Below the pieces are notes generated by a model. That model did no database searches. It was given only the letters and a program-made list of their open reading frames with translations, and was not told the origin of the DNA. The translations under genes and the position numbers were made by a program. 64,000 bases of DNA from Carboxydocella thermautotrophica (GTDB lineage Bacteria > Bacillota > GCA-003054495 > Carboxydocellales > Carboxydocellaceae). Below are positions 31,844 through 41,838 of the stretch, one piece after another (positions within the stretch are counted from its first letter, which is position 1; every line of letters starts with the position of its first letter). The DNA is taken from NCBI GenBank assembly GCA_003054495.1, contig CP028514.1:2248001-2312000 (forward strand). Direction: 5' to 3'.

Positions 31844-34800
31844 TTAATGCCCGCAAGTATTGCTGCAATTGTCTTTACTATAACCGTTATCACTGGCAAC
31901 ATACCTGGTAAGTTTAGCTGCTGAACTGGCATAAGGGATTTCCCCCTGATAAACAATCAAATGCTTGCGCTTATAACCATGGGGTATGGCGGCATGGCAA
32001 TTCTGGCACGTGGCTTTTTTTTCCTTCACATGCCAGACATGCAAATTTGTACTTTCTTTCCGAAACCCGGTATAGGTGCCTCCGTAACCGTTAGAAGAAT
32101 TTCCAGAATCCTTGTTAGTTGTATCAATATAGTTATTAATATCATGGCACCGGAAACAGAGGGCATCAGTAGAACCAGCACCAGTATTTGCGTCCCAGCT
32201 CCCTTTTAGTATCCGGTAATAACTGGAACCATGGGGCCCTACAGGATCAGTAGCAGTTTCACTGCCGTGGCAATCAGTGCAAAACATCAAGCGGTTAGGA
32301 CCCCAGGCTACGCCAAAGCGGTCAGTGCCAACATAGCGGCCATTCCTGGTCTTACCTTGAGCTTCCACCGGATGGTAGGCTGCATTGGCCGGGTTGAATT
32401 CTCTGGCTACATCGGTCATAGTTTCCGCCGGACTCTGGTCAAAAGAATAGCTGCTGTGGCATTTGTAACAGAGCTCAAACTGGTACACCACCGTTTTGGG
32501 CTGATACAAACTGCTGCTAGCCGGCAAACTGGTCCAGGCCGGACGGGCACCGGTGAAGCCGACACCCTTGACATTTGCCAGTGCCCCCGATGGTTTGGGC
32601 GGTTCCGTTGGGTTTGTGGGATCATTTTGCGGTACCGGAGCTGTATTGCTGGCCGAATGGGGATCATGGCAATCATAGCACTCAGCATGCCGGTTCTCCA
32701 GGGCCAGGTTGTTGTAGTTTTCCGTATCCTTATGTTTACCATTGTCCACCAGAGTATTATGGTGATAGGCCTTGTTAAAGGGGGTTTTAACATCCGGAGC
32801 TCCAGCCAGAACCGGATTTTCTGACGCAGGCTTATGGCACTGGAAACAGATCCCATCCTGGCTGTCACTATCCTCCGGCAGTTTCAAAAGACGATCATAG
32901 TCCGAACCATGCTGTTCGTGGCACTGGCGACAACTCTGGATCCCGCGGTTCCAGTGGCCTGAGCCCTTAAAGGAGCGCTTATCCCAGCCGGAAGCATTGG
33001 TAGTGATCGGGGTGGCTGGCATTTGCACATCATAGGGAACCTGAATAGTTGCCGAATTCAAGGCCGTAGTTGGTGGACTGCCATCATGGCATTTCAGGCA
33101 AAAATCCACCAGCGTGCCCAGCCAGGGCTGTTTGGTGTTATCCGGATCGGAAACCGCCGCTCCGGTAGCGTTAGCTGGAAATAGTTTAGGTGCAACCGTA
33201 TGGGGCCCATGGCAATTGACACATTCTACCTTAGTTCCATTGGCCTGCTGGTCAACAGTGAAAATATCATGCCGGGAGCCCTTGCGGTTGAACTGCTCCT
33301 GAATATCTGCCGTGCCGGAAGCGGAAACGGCCGGGTTGTTATGGCACTTGAAACAGAGACCTTCCTCCCGGGCCAGGGTCAGGCGCCGGTTGGGACTGGC
33401 GTGCTTGTCATGACATTTCACACAGGTTATCTGCGTGCCGGAAGCCGGCTGCAGCAAGCTCTTGCTCAGGTCATAATGAGCCGCCTGGGAATTGGTATGA
33501 TCACCAAAGGTATTTTCCCAGTAATCTGCGCTCCAGTTACGGTCTACCGGGCCATGGCAGGCTAAACAATACTGGTTGCCCTGGTAATAGTAGTTGCTGC
33601 CATCACTGGATCGCAGCCAGCGAGGGTACAGGTCACTGGTCCCCGGAATTTTATCCCCGTGGGGATTATGGCAGTCAGTACAGGCCAGTAGAGCCCGGGT
33701 TCGTCCCGCCAGAGCTGCCTCACTGCCGCTGATGGGATGAAAGACATTATTTTGCCCCCAGGCCAGTAAATCTGGTTTCAGCAGATAGCGGCTGCCCCAG
33801 CCATCGTGGCAGGTCAGGCACAGCAGGGGCTGGGAAGGTTTGGCCAGCAAACGGGCCGTCAAACCCTGATGTCCCCGGTGACAGATACCGCAGCGCCATT
33901 CCTCCTCATCATAGTAGCCATGGGGACTGGGCGGAACAAAGACTGCTACAGGCGCACTGGGCTGAGAAGCCAGGTTGGCCTGATCTATGGCGATGACCCT
34001 GTACCAGTAGGTTCGCTTTGCCTGTACGGCGGTATTTTTAAACAGCAGATTGCCGGCAGCTACCTCCCCTACCACAGTAAAACTGCCTGGAGCTCCATTC
34101 AGGTCCGGGGCCCGCTCGATCCGATAAAAAGCCAGTCCTAAACCAGAATCCGTAGCTTCCTCCCAGCGGATTTCCACCTCACTGGAAGTCAAGGCCGTTG
34201 CCCTTACTCCCCGGGGCTGGGTCGGCGGGATGGTATCAGTCGGTTTGGTTTTACCGGTTGCTGTCGGTGATGGAACCGATTCATTGCCTGCTGCATCCAC
34301 TGCAGTAATGTAATAGTTATATTCCGTATCCGGCTGCAAACCATTAACATCAGTATCAGTAAAGTTCAATTCACTGGCAGCAGTAGTACCCACCAGGGTG
34401 TAGGAGGAAGAACCTGCAGGTTTGCGATATACCCGATAAGCAGTAACCCCTATATTGTCGGTAGCATACTCCCAGTTCAGCTGGATTTGCCGGTCACTGA
34501 TTACCTGTAAATTCAGCTGGCCTGGAGCCTGGGGCTCGGTGACATCAGGAATATAGATTCGTACCTCATCAAAGCGGATGGCGGTCCAGGTACCCAGGTC
34601 AGCATCATTGTTTTTCAATTTCCCATAAAGCCGGATGGTATAGGTGCCGGTGCTATTAAAAGCACTGCTGATATCCAGATCCTCTACCCGCTGCCAGCTG
34701 GCTTGATTGGCTTTAGTGGTATTGGACCAGAGGGTAACCGTGGAGCCATCCGGTCGCTTCAGGAAAATATAGGCATCCTGGAATTGCGGCTGCAGATTCT

Positions 34801-36082
34801 TATCATTAAACCAGTTTTTCTTCCAGGCAAAGGATAACCTGAAGGTTCTACCACCACCCGGGAGATAGGTGACTGGAAAAGATTGTTCCAGATAGCGCGC
34901 CCCCTGCCGCTCTTTACCGTTGGCTAAATATCGAAAGCTGCCCCCCAGTGCAGTGATTGTTTTACCGCCATTGATTATGTTGCCACTGTAACCCACCCCA
35001 TCCCAGGCGGTTGTAAACCCGGAACTCTGGCGGAAACTGCTGTCATTTACAGCAAGCCAGGGGGAGCTGTTTTTAATAAAACTGCTGTTTTGCAAGACAT
35101 TTTCCGCTGGCGGGATACCGGTTCCCGCCGCAACCCCCGGCGTGCCACCGGTATCAGGCAAAGTTACAGCCGTCATTTCCATATCATTGGTCGAATAATT
35201 GCCATAACCATCCACTGCTCTGATGGTAAAACTGTAGAGAGTCTGGGCCCGTAACCCTGTTACTGAATAATGATAGGCGGATGAACCTGTCTCCGGGATG
35301 ACAGCAACAGGTGCCTTATCCCCATTTACATAGATGCGATATTCCGCCACCCCGCGGTCATCAGTAGCTGGCCCCCAGCTCAAATCTACCTGGCTGGAGC
35401 TAACGGTTTGGGCCTGGGGACTGGCTACCGTTGTCGGCCGGGTGACATCCGGAGTTTTTATTTCCAGATAGACCTCATCCAGCCAGACTGCCGTCTGCAA
35501 GCCATCCTTTTGCTCACCGTTTTCAAGATAAAAGTAAAATCGCAGCTGGTAATTACCGGCTTGAGTTAGATACCCGCCCAGGTCCAGCTCTTCTATCGTA
35601 TGCCAGGAGTTATCATTACGGCGTAAGCGGTCCGTCCAGATCAGAGTCTGTTTACCATCGGGTAAGCGTAACAGCACCGCCAGATTGTGGGCCAGGGGCA
35701 TCACATTGCCCTGATAAAATTTTTTCCAGGCAAAACTGAGGCGTCCGGTAGCCCGGGGCTGCTGAACATTAAATTCCTGGTAATAGGTGATAACTCCTTT
35801 CCCAGTCTGTGCCTCACTGCTGGCTGCAGTAACTTTTAAGGCACCACCCTGGGCCTGGATTTGCTGCCCGTTATTCTTAATAGTTCCAGAATAACCATCT
35901 GCGTCCCAGACAACAGAAAAACCCGGATCAGGTGCAGGATCCCCCACCTCGCTAGACCAGCCTGAAAGGCCGGAAGAAAAAGCACCGTTGGTTATAACTG
36001 TATCCGCATTCAATGGCCAATTCAGGAAAAATATTGCTGACATCGCAATCACAAGCAGCCCAATAAATACCTTGTTTCTCAT
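31844..36082 (-). CDS. Giant 15-haem cytochrome with fibronectin-III and lectin-like domains
   Basis: A 1412-residue secreted protein. Signal peptide at about 1-28; two jelly-roll-like repeats (about 30-210 and 325-510), each with the pattern WDADGYSGTI/WDGVGYSGNI ... LSFAWKK ... LPDG/RPDG; fibronectin-III domains at about 215-310, 520-610 and 612-705; then 15 CxxCH motifs from CGICH to CQNCH over 715-1380. The last CSNTCGH is not counted. It lies in an operon behind a 6-haem cytochrome and an NHL propeller, which fits electron transfer across the wall to an outer acceptor. ATG at 36082 is the first start with a signal peptide; the stop is followed by a terminator. Confidence 0.9.
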   Translation of the reverse strand: MRNKVFIGLLVIAMSAIFFLNWPLNADTVITNGAFSSGLSGWSSEVGDPAPDPGFSVVWDADGYSGTIKNNGQQIQAQGGALKVTAASSEAQTGKGVITYYQEFNVQQPRATGRLSFAWKKFYQGNVMPLAHNLAVLLRLPDGKQTLIWTDRLRRNDNSWHTIEELDLGGYLTQAGNYQLRFYFYLENGEQKDGLQTAVWLDEVYLEIKTPDVTRPTTVASPQAQTVSSSQVDLSWGPATDDRGVAEYRIYVNGDKAPVAVIPETGSSAYHYSVTGLRAQTLYSFTIRAVDGYGNYSTNDMEMTAVTLPDTGGTPGVAAGTGIPPAENVLQNSSFIKNSSPWLAVNDSSFRQSSGFTTAWDGVGYSGNIINGGKTITALGGSFRYLANGKERQGARYLEQSFPVTYLPGGGRTFRLSFAWKKNWFNDKNLQPQFQDAYIFLKRPDGSTVTLWSNTTKANQASWQRVEDLDISSAFNSTGTYTIRLYGKLKNNDADLGTWTAIRFDEVRIYIPDVTEPQAPGQLNLQVISDRQIQLNWEYATDNIGVTAYRVYRKPAGSSSYTLVGTTAASELNFTDTDVNGLQPDTEYNYYITAVDAAGNESVPSPTATGKTKPTDTIPPTQPRGVRATALTSSEVEIRWEEATDSGLGLAFYRIERAPDLNGAPGSFTVVGEVAAGNLLFKNTAVQAKRTYWYRVIAIDQANLASQPSAPVAVFVPPSPHGYYDEEEWRCGICHRGHQGLTARLLAKPSQPLLCLTCHDGWGSRYLLKPDLLAWGQNNVFHPISGSEAALAGRTRALLACTDCHNPHGDKIPGTSDLYPRWLRSSDGSNYYYQGNQYCLACHGPVDRNWSADYWENTFGDHTNSQAAHYDLSKSLLQPASGTQITCVKCHDKHASPNRRLTLAREEGLCFKCHNNPAVSASGTADIQEQFNRKGSRHDIFTVDQQANGTKVECVNCHGPHTVAPKLFPANATGAAVSDPDNTKQPWLGTLVDFCLKCHDGSPPTTALNSATIQVPYDVQMPATPITTNASGWDKRSFKGSGHWNRGIQSCRQCHEQHGSDYDRLLKLPEDSDSQDGICFQCHKPASENPVLAGAPDVKTPFNKAYHHNTLVDNGKHKDTENYNNLALENRHAECYDCHDPHSASNTAPVPQNDPTNPTEPPKPSGALANVKGVGFTGARPAWTSLPASSSLYQPKTVVYQFELCYKCHSSYSFDQSPAETMTDVAREFNPANAAYHPVEAQGKTRNGRYVGTDRFGVAWGPNRLMFCTDCHGSETATDPVGPHGSSYYRILKGSWDANTGAGSTDALCFRCHDINNYIDTTNKDSGNSSNGYGGTYTGFRKESTNLHVWHVKEKKATCQNCHAAIPHGYKRKHLIVYQGEIPYASSAAKLTRYVASDNGYSKDNCSNTCGH

Positions 36083-36099
36083 GCTCCCACCAGCTTTTC

Positions 36100-37248
36100 T
36101 CATTTTTGGTGACAGTTCTGACAAACGCCCATATTGTTCAGACGCCGCAGATAACCATAGCCCGAGAAAGAATCCACCGTTCTGGCCCCATGAGCAAAAT
36201 GACAGGTCAAACAAACCACCCTGGCCTCGGCCGTAACAGGGGGATTGCGACTGGGCTCCGGTGTTAGACTGCCATCATCAGTAAAGGTTGTCCGGTCATC
36301 CCCTACTTCTGCCAGATAAACAAACTGGCTAACCGGTATTTGTTCGGGAACCCCACTGCCTGCAGCCCGGTAAACCCGGTAGCCTACTGCATTGCTAATG
36401 GGTGCCCAGGCCAAATACACCCCATTATTGACCGTTTCCACCTGGACTATATTCCCCCGGGTGGATTCGCCTAAAGCGTTAAAGGCTGTTACCAGATAAT
36501 TATAGGTTCCGTTTAATGCGCCTGCCGTTAGGGATGCTGTCTGAATCCGCACTCCCGCGGGAACTCCCTGGGTGGGTAAAGTGGTCAGGAGACCGGGTTC
36601 TGGAAAACTGATGCTATAGCCGCCAGTTAAAGGCACATTTACCCGGTGACGCCAGCGGTCTATGCCACCAAAACTGTCACTGCTCATATATTCTTTAAAA
36701 TCAACGTGACAGGCAGTACAAAAATCCACTATCCCTGACTGATAGCTGATAACCTCCCGACCGGAGGCTGTAGGGAGCGCCCTTCCCGGGCCTGCAATCT
36801 GCGCGATCACCCTGATTCCCGTCACCCCATTGACTCTGGTTTGCAAGTTGCGGTGATTATCGGTACCGTGGGGATTATGGCAGGAGGTGCATTTGAGCAG
36901 AAAAAGATTGCTGTTATTGCCCGGAATAAAGTTGGTTTGTCCAACCAGATGGGTAGTAGTGTAGCCATATGCGGGATCAAAGCCCCCGGCAGGACTGGCT
37001 ACCTCAATTACCCCGTTAAAAAAGGTGCCTTTTCTGACATTGTAGTTACTCTGCGTACCATCATGGCAGAGCAAACAGGTATCCTCTACCGTGCTGGCCC
37101 GTAGGAGTCGCAGACCCGGACTGCGGTGCAGACTGTGACACCTGCCGCACATTTCCGTGGCTGTGCTATATTTCCCATGAGGAGAAATATAGGCCCAGGC
37201 CGGAGTGGTAAAGAGCAAGCAGGCCATTATCAGAATTCCAAGCCTCAT
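36100..37248 (-). CDS. Secreted 6-haem cytochrome with fibronectin-like domain
   Basis: A 382-residue protein with signal peptide (about 1-19, PAWA) and six CxxCH motifs: CGRCH, CLLCH, CTSCH, CTACH, then CLTCH and CQNCH at the end. Between motifs four and five lies a fibronectin-III-like segment (NGTYNYLVTAFNALGEST ... AVGYRVYRAAGSG). It is 17 bases upstream of the giant cytochrome gene and seven bases downstream of the propeller gene. It probably carries electrons between a membrane donor and the 15-haem protein. Confidence 0.88.
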   Translation of the reverse strand: MRLGILIMACLLFTTPAWAYISPHGKYSTATEMCGRCHSLHRSPGLRLLRASTVEDTCLLCHDGTQSNYNVRKGTFFNGVIEVASPAGGFDPAYGYTTTHLVGQTNFIPGNNSNLFLLKCTSCHNPHGTDNHRNLQTRVNGVTGIRVIAQIAGPGRALPTASGREVISYQSGIVDFCTACHVDFKEYMSSDSFGGIDRWRHRVNVPLTGGYSISFPEPGLLTTLPTQGVPAGVRIQTASLTAGALNGTYNYLVTAFNALGESTRGNIVQVETVNNGVYLAWAPISNAVGYRVYRAAGSGVPEQIPVSQFVYLAEVGDDRTTFTDDGSLTPEPSRNPPVTAEARVVCLTCHFAHGARTVDSFSGYGYLRRLNNMGVCQNCHQK

Positions 37249-37255
37249 CCCCTTC

Positions 37256-38206
37256 TTATCCCCCCTGCTGAATAAATTGCACGACGCGATTATTTCCTTT
37301 ATCTATAACCAGTAACCGGTTCCTGGCCCAGGCAATGCCATCAGGCATTAATAATCCGCCTAATTCTTCCGGTACCTCCAACCGCGCTGATAGTTGCAGC
37401 TTTTCATCTAAAACAATAACCGTGTTTTGCATCGCCTCTGCTACATAAACCCGTCCCTGTTCATCAACGGTTATACCCCGCGGATTGCTGAACCAGCGTT
37501 GTTCTCCGCCGTCCACTATCCGCACCAGTCCGGTAGCAGGATTATATATCAATAAGCGTCCATTTCCCGAATCAGCAATTAGTACCTGACCATTACCCTT
37601 AACTGCTAAACCCATGGGAAAGCTCAAAACCCCGGTCATCTGGTCCCCACCAAAAGCCCATGCCAGCCTTCCTTGAGCATCAAAACATTCAATTTCCTGT
37701 TTAGCTTTATTTACCACATATAAATTACCCTGATTATCCAGACAGAGGGCAGTAGGAACAAAGGGTTGAGGAGTTTTTAACCTGGCTATACCCTGTGAAT
37801 TTCCTGCTTGGTCAAAAACCTGAATACGGGCATTTCCCAGTTCCGCTACCCAAATTCGTCCTTGTCGCACTGCAATCCCAACAGGATAATCCAGCTGTCC
37901 TGATGCTGAACCATACTGGCCAAAACTCCTCAACTCCCTGCCTTTCTGATCAAAAACCACAACACGATGATGAGCTGAATCAGTAACGTATACTCGCCCA
38001 TTTTCATCAACGGCAATGCCGCTGGGATAGTGCAATCCCCCCGAGCTGACAGAAAAAAAACCGCTCAATAAAAAACCGGACACATTGTTTCTCCCTACCC
38101 GGGGTTGGGCAGAGAAGAAATAGACTAAAAGTAAGCTCCCTAACCCTAATACCAGTAGTCCAATCATTAGATAAACCTGGTTATTCTTTTCTATTTCCCC
38201 TCTCAA
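37256..38206 (-). CDS. Membrane-anchored NHL-repeat propeller protein
   Basis: About 316 residues; one N-terminal membrane segment (YLMIGLLVLGLGSLLLVYFF) and then six NHL blades of about 45 residues, such as LHYPSGIAVDENGRVYVTDS, LDYPVGIAVRQGRIWVAELG, LSFPMGLAVKGNGQVLIADS and FSNPRGITVDEQGRVYVAEA. NHL propellers often serve as docking platforms. The TTG at 38206 is chosen because AGGTGAAGG precedes it; a TTG at 38230 is an alternative without a ribosome site. First gene of the outer-cytochrome operon. Confidence 0.85.
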   Translation of the reverse strand: MRGEIEKNNQVYLMIGLLVLGLGSLLLVYFFSAQPRVGRNNVSGFLLSGFFSVSSGGLHYPSGIAVDENGRVYVTDSAHHRVVVFDQKGRELRSFGQYGSASGQLDYPVGIAVRQGRIWVAELGNARIQVFDQAGNSQGIARLKTPQPFVPTALCLDNQGNLYVVNKAKQEIECFDAQGRLAWAFGGDQMTGVLSFPMGLAVKGNGQVLIADSGNGRLLIYNPATGLVRIVDGGEQRWFSNPRGITVDEQGRVYVAEAMQNTVIVLDEKLQLSARLEVPEELGGLLMPDGIAWARNRLLVIDKGNNRVVQFIQQGG

Positions 38207-38354
38207 GGAGCCTTCACCTGGCTTTCGCAAATTAGTACTTCTTTACTAAACATTGTATTATTTTTAGCAAGTAATTAAAATAAATTTTCTGAAAAATAGC
38301 TCCATTTTAGCACAATTGTACTATACCCCTACTATTGGTTCCCAGCTCTGGCAA

Positions 38355-38397
38355 TAAAAAAGCTTACCGCCCCCCCTGAAGGGGTTGGTCGGTAAGC
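38355..38397 (-). terminator. Terminator of the SDR gene
   Basis: On the minus strand GCTTACCG and CGGTAAGC (38362-38369 and 38390-38397) pair, with an inner C/G stem, and TTTTTT follows. Confidence 0.8.
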
Positions 38398-38420
38398 CTG
38401 GATAACTTTCAGCGCTGGAG

Positions 38421-39302
38421 CTACAAAATAACCTGAAAGCGTTCTGGTTCAATCCCAAAATCCCGATAATATGTCTGCCAGTCCTCGCACACATTCCCTT
38501 CCAGCAACATCAGTAACTGATCTTGCGTGAGCGGGAATCCCGGCACATTTTGCAGAAGGGGGACCAGAAATTTCATTAAACCCACCGGGAGATGAATTTT
38601 GTGCAACTTCTTTCCCAGGGCCTCTGCCACCATCTCTAAAATCTTCAGATAAGAAAGGCGCTCCGGTCCTCCTACCTCATAAACTTTATTCAAAGTATGG
38701 GTTGTCTCCAGACCGCGGGCAAATCCCTCGGCCACACTGGCAATGGAGACAGGTTGGAGTTGAAAAGAGCCATCCCCGATGACCGGAACCAGGGGAGCCT
38801 TACGCACAAGGTCAGCCAGCTGGGCCACAAAATTGGGCCCTGGTCCCCCCTGGCCGAAAATAACAGAGGGCCGGAAGATAGTATAGGCCAGCCCGGATTG
38901 CCTGACTATCTCTTCCGCTGCCCATTTGGACTGATGATAGCTGGAAACTGCTCCTGGCCTGGACCCCAGGGCGCTCATATGTAAAAATCGTTTGACCCCG
39001 GCTTCTCTGGCCTCTGCTACCACATTGCGGGTACCTTCAACATGAATTCTCTGCATAGTAATATTCCTGCCGGGAATTTCCCGAATGATGCCTACCAGGT
39101 GAATTACAGCCTCACAACCAGCCATGCCACCAGGCAGAGAGGCTCTATCAGTTATATCGCCAGCTATTAAAGATAGTTGCGGATGATTTATCCCGGTTTT
39201 TCTGGACCTTTGCAGGACTATAACCTCATGCCCTCGCTCCAGCAATTTTTTTACCACAGCAGTCCCGACATAGCCACTGGCACCCGTTACAAAAACTTTC
39301 AT
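38421..39302 (-). CDS. NAD(P)-binding SDR protein (atypical, NDUFA9-like)
   Basis: A 293-residue extended SDR with the Rossmann start MKVFVTGASGYVGTAVVKKL and an NNR-type segment DRASLPGGMAGCEAVIHLVG; the SxnK-type catalytic region is SSYHQSKWAAEEIV, where YHQSK supplies Tyr and Lys. C-terminal region (about 225-290) resembles complex-I accessory NDUFA9-type members. The reaction is unknown. ATG at 39302 follows GGAGGGAG; the longer in-frame start is less supported. It lies between terminators, so is transcribed alone. Confidence 0.85.
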   Translation of the reverse strand: MKVFVTGASGYVGTAVVKKLLERGHEVIVLQRSRKTGINHPQLSLIAGDITDRASLPGGMAGCEAVIHLVGIIREIPGRNITMQRIHVEGTRNVVAEAREAGVKRFLHMSALGSRPGAVSSYHQSKWAAEEIVRQSGLAYTIFRPSVIFGQGGPGPNFVAQLADLVRKAPLVPVIGDGSFQLQPVSIASVAEGFARGLETTHTLNKVYEVGGPERLSYLKILEMVAEALGKKLHKIHLPVGLMKFLVPLLQNVPGFPLTQDQLLMLLEGNVCEDWQTYYRDFGIEPERFQVIL

Positions 39303-39389
39303 TTTTTCTCCCTCCACCCAGAAACTCAATAAAAGCCTTCGCCGAAAAGAAAAAATTTCCTGCTGAAGGCCGAAAATTTAAACAAATAA

Positions 39390-39430
39390 GGGCTTACCGC
39401 CTCCAGGAAAATAATGAGTACGGTAAGCCC
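39390..39430 (-). terminator. Terminator of the Amt-PII operon
   Basis: GGGCTTACCG and CGGTAAGCCC (39390-39399 and 39421-39430) pair and the minus strand continues TTATTTGTTT. The shared core ACCG resembles the hairpin at 38362. Confidence 0.75.
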
Positions 39431-39461
39431 GAAATTTATCGCCAGGAAATAAGTTCCCTTA

Positions 39462-41058
<1,597 letters not shown>

Positions 41059-41095
41059 TGTTCCTCACCCTTTCTGCTATTTGAAAGTGAGGACT

Positions 41096-41680
41096 TCATT
41101 GCCCTTCTACCTCAAAGGCCAGAATAATGGCCTCGGCAATGGCCTTCATTGGCTTGCCTTTATCCATGCTCTGTTTTTGAATGCGCCGGAATGCTTCCTC
41201 TTCACTGAGGCCGAAATGTTTCATCAATAACCCTTTGGCCCGATCCACCACCTTTCTGGTTTCCAGTTGCCGTTGCAGTTTATCCAGTTCCCGGTCCAAT
41301 TCCACTTGCCGCTGATAATTGGCTACCGCCAGAGCCAGAGCAGGCAGCACCTGATTCTCCCCTGCCGGCTTAAGTATAAGGCCAAAAACCCATAAGCCTT
41401 TCAATTTTTCAAGGGTCTGCGCTTGAATATATTCTCCCGTCAGCACCATTGCTGCCAGCCGACCCCCATCCAGTTTTTCCACCAGCTCCAGCCCGCCGGC
41501 CGGGGGCAAATTGAGATCAACAACAACCAGGTCAGGCAAGGTCTGGCGGATTAATTGCAGGGCTGTCTGGCTGTCCCCTGCTTCCCCCAGCACCTGGTAA
41601 CCAGCCCGGGACAGGATGCGCACCAGCTCTTTTCTGTTTTTTTCACTGGCATCAGCCAGCACTACCCGCACTCCATACAT
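41096..41680 (-). CDS. ANTAR response regulator (NasT/AmiR type)
   Basis: A 194-residue protein: receiver domain (1-120, phospho-acceptor Asp55 in VVVDLNLP) and an ANTAR RNA-binding domain (about 135-190; DRAKGLLMKHFGLSEEEAFR). ANTAR proteins bind twin hexaloop hairpins and prevent a terminator from forming. Such hairpins stand in its own leader (41705-41777), so it probably controls itself plus amt and glnB. A partner histidine kinase is not in the window. ATG at 41680 follows AAAGGAGGAGG. Confidence 0.92.
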   Translation of the reverse strand: MYGVRVVLADASEKNRKELVRILSRAGYQVLGEAGDSQTALQLIRQTLPDLVVVDLNLPPAGGLELVEKLDGGRLAAMVLTGEYIQAQTLEKLKGLWVFGLILKPAGENQVLPALALAVANYQRQVELDRELDKLQRQLETRKVVDRAKGLLMKHFGLSEEEAFRRIQKQSMDKGKPMKAIAEAIILAFEVEGQ

Positions 41681-41704
41681 AAGCCTCCTCCTTTCCGGGA
41701 GAAA

Positions 41705-41777
41705 TAAAAAGGCACCTCCTGGGGATATTCTCCCCCTGGAAGCGCCATTGCTTGCCTGCGGTACGCCCTTGCACCGC
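41705..41777 (-). promoter_or_regulatory. ANTAR leader: two AxxGxx hexaloops and overlapping terminator
   Basis: On the minus strand hairpin P1 is GCGGTGC-AAGGGC-GTACCGC (41777-41758), P2 is AAGC-AATGGC-GCTT (41753-41740); each has a six-base loop with A at place 1 and G at place 4, the known ANTAR target. The 3' arm of P2 lies inside a terminator: GGCGCTTCC...GGAGGTGCC then TTTTT (41746-41705). P2 and the terminator are mutually exclusive, as in ANTAR antitermination. Confidence 0.85.
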
Positions 41778-41799
41778 CTGTATTCCCTGTTATGTTTTC

Positions 41800-41828
41800 A
41801 TTATAGCAGAGGATTTCACTCCCGGCAA
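41800..41828 (-). promoter_or_regulatory. Sigma-A promoter of the ANTAR-amt-glnB operon
   Basis: Minus strand TTGCCG (complement of 41823-41828), 17 bases, then TATAAT (complement of 41800-41805). The start point would lie about 20 bases before hairpin P1 of the leader. Confidence 0.75.
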
Positions 41829-41838
41829 CCCCTGGTCC

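Noticed and set aside
31844-31870. A sixteenth haem motif, CSNTCGH, at the end of the giant cytochrome
   Set aside because: The pattern is C-x3-C-G-H, not CxxCH; no haem attachment is expected, so only 15 were counted.
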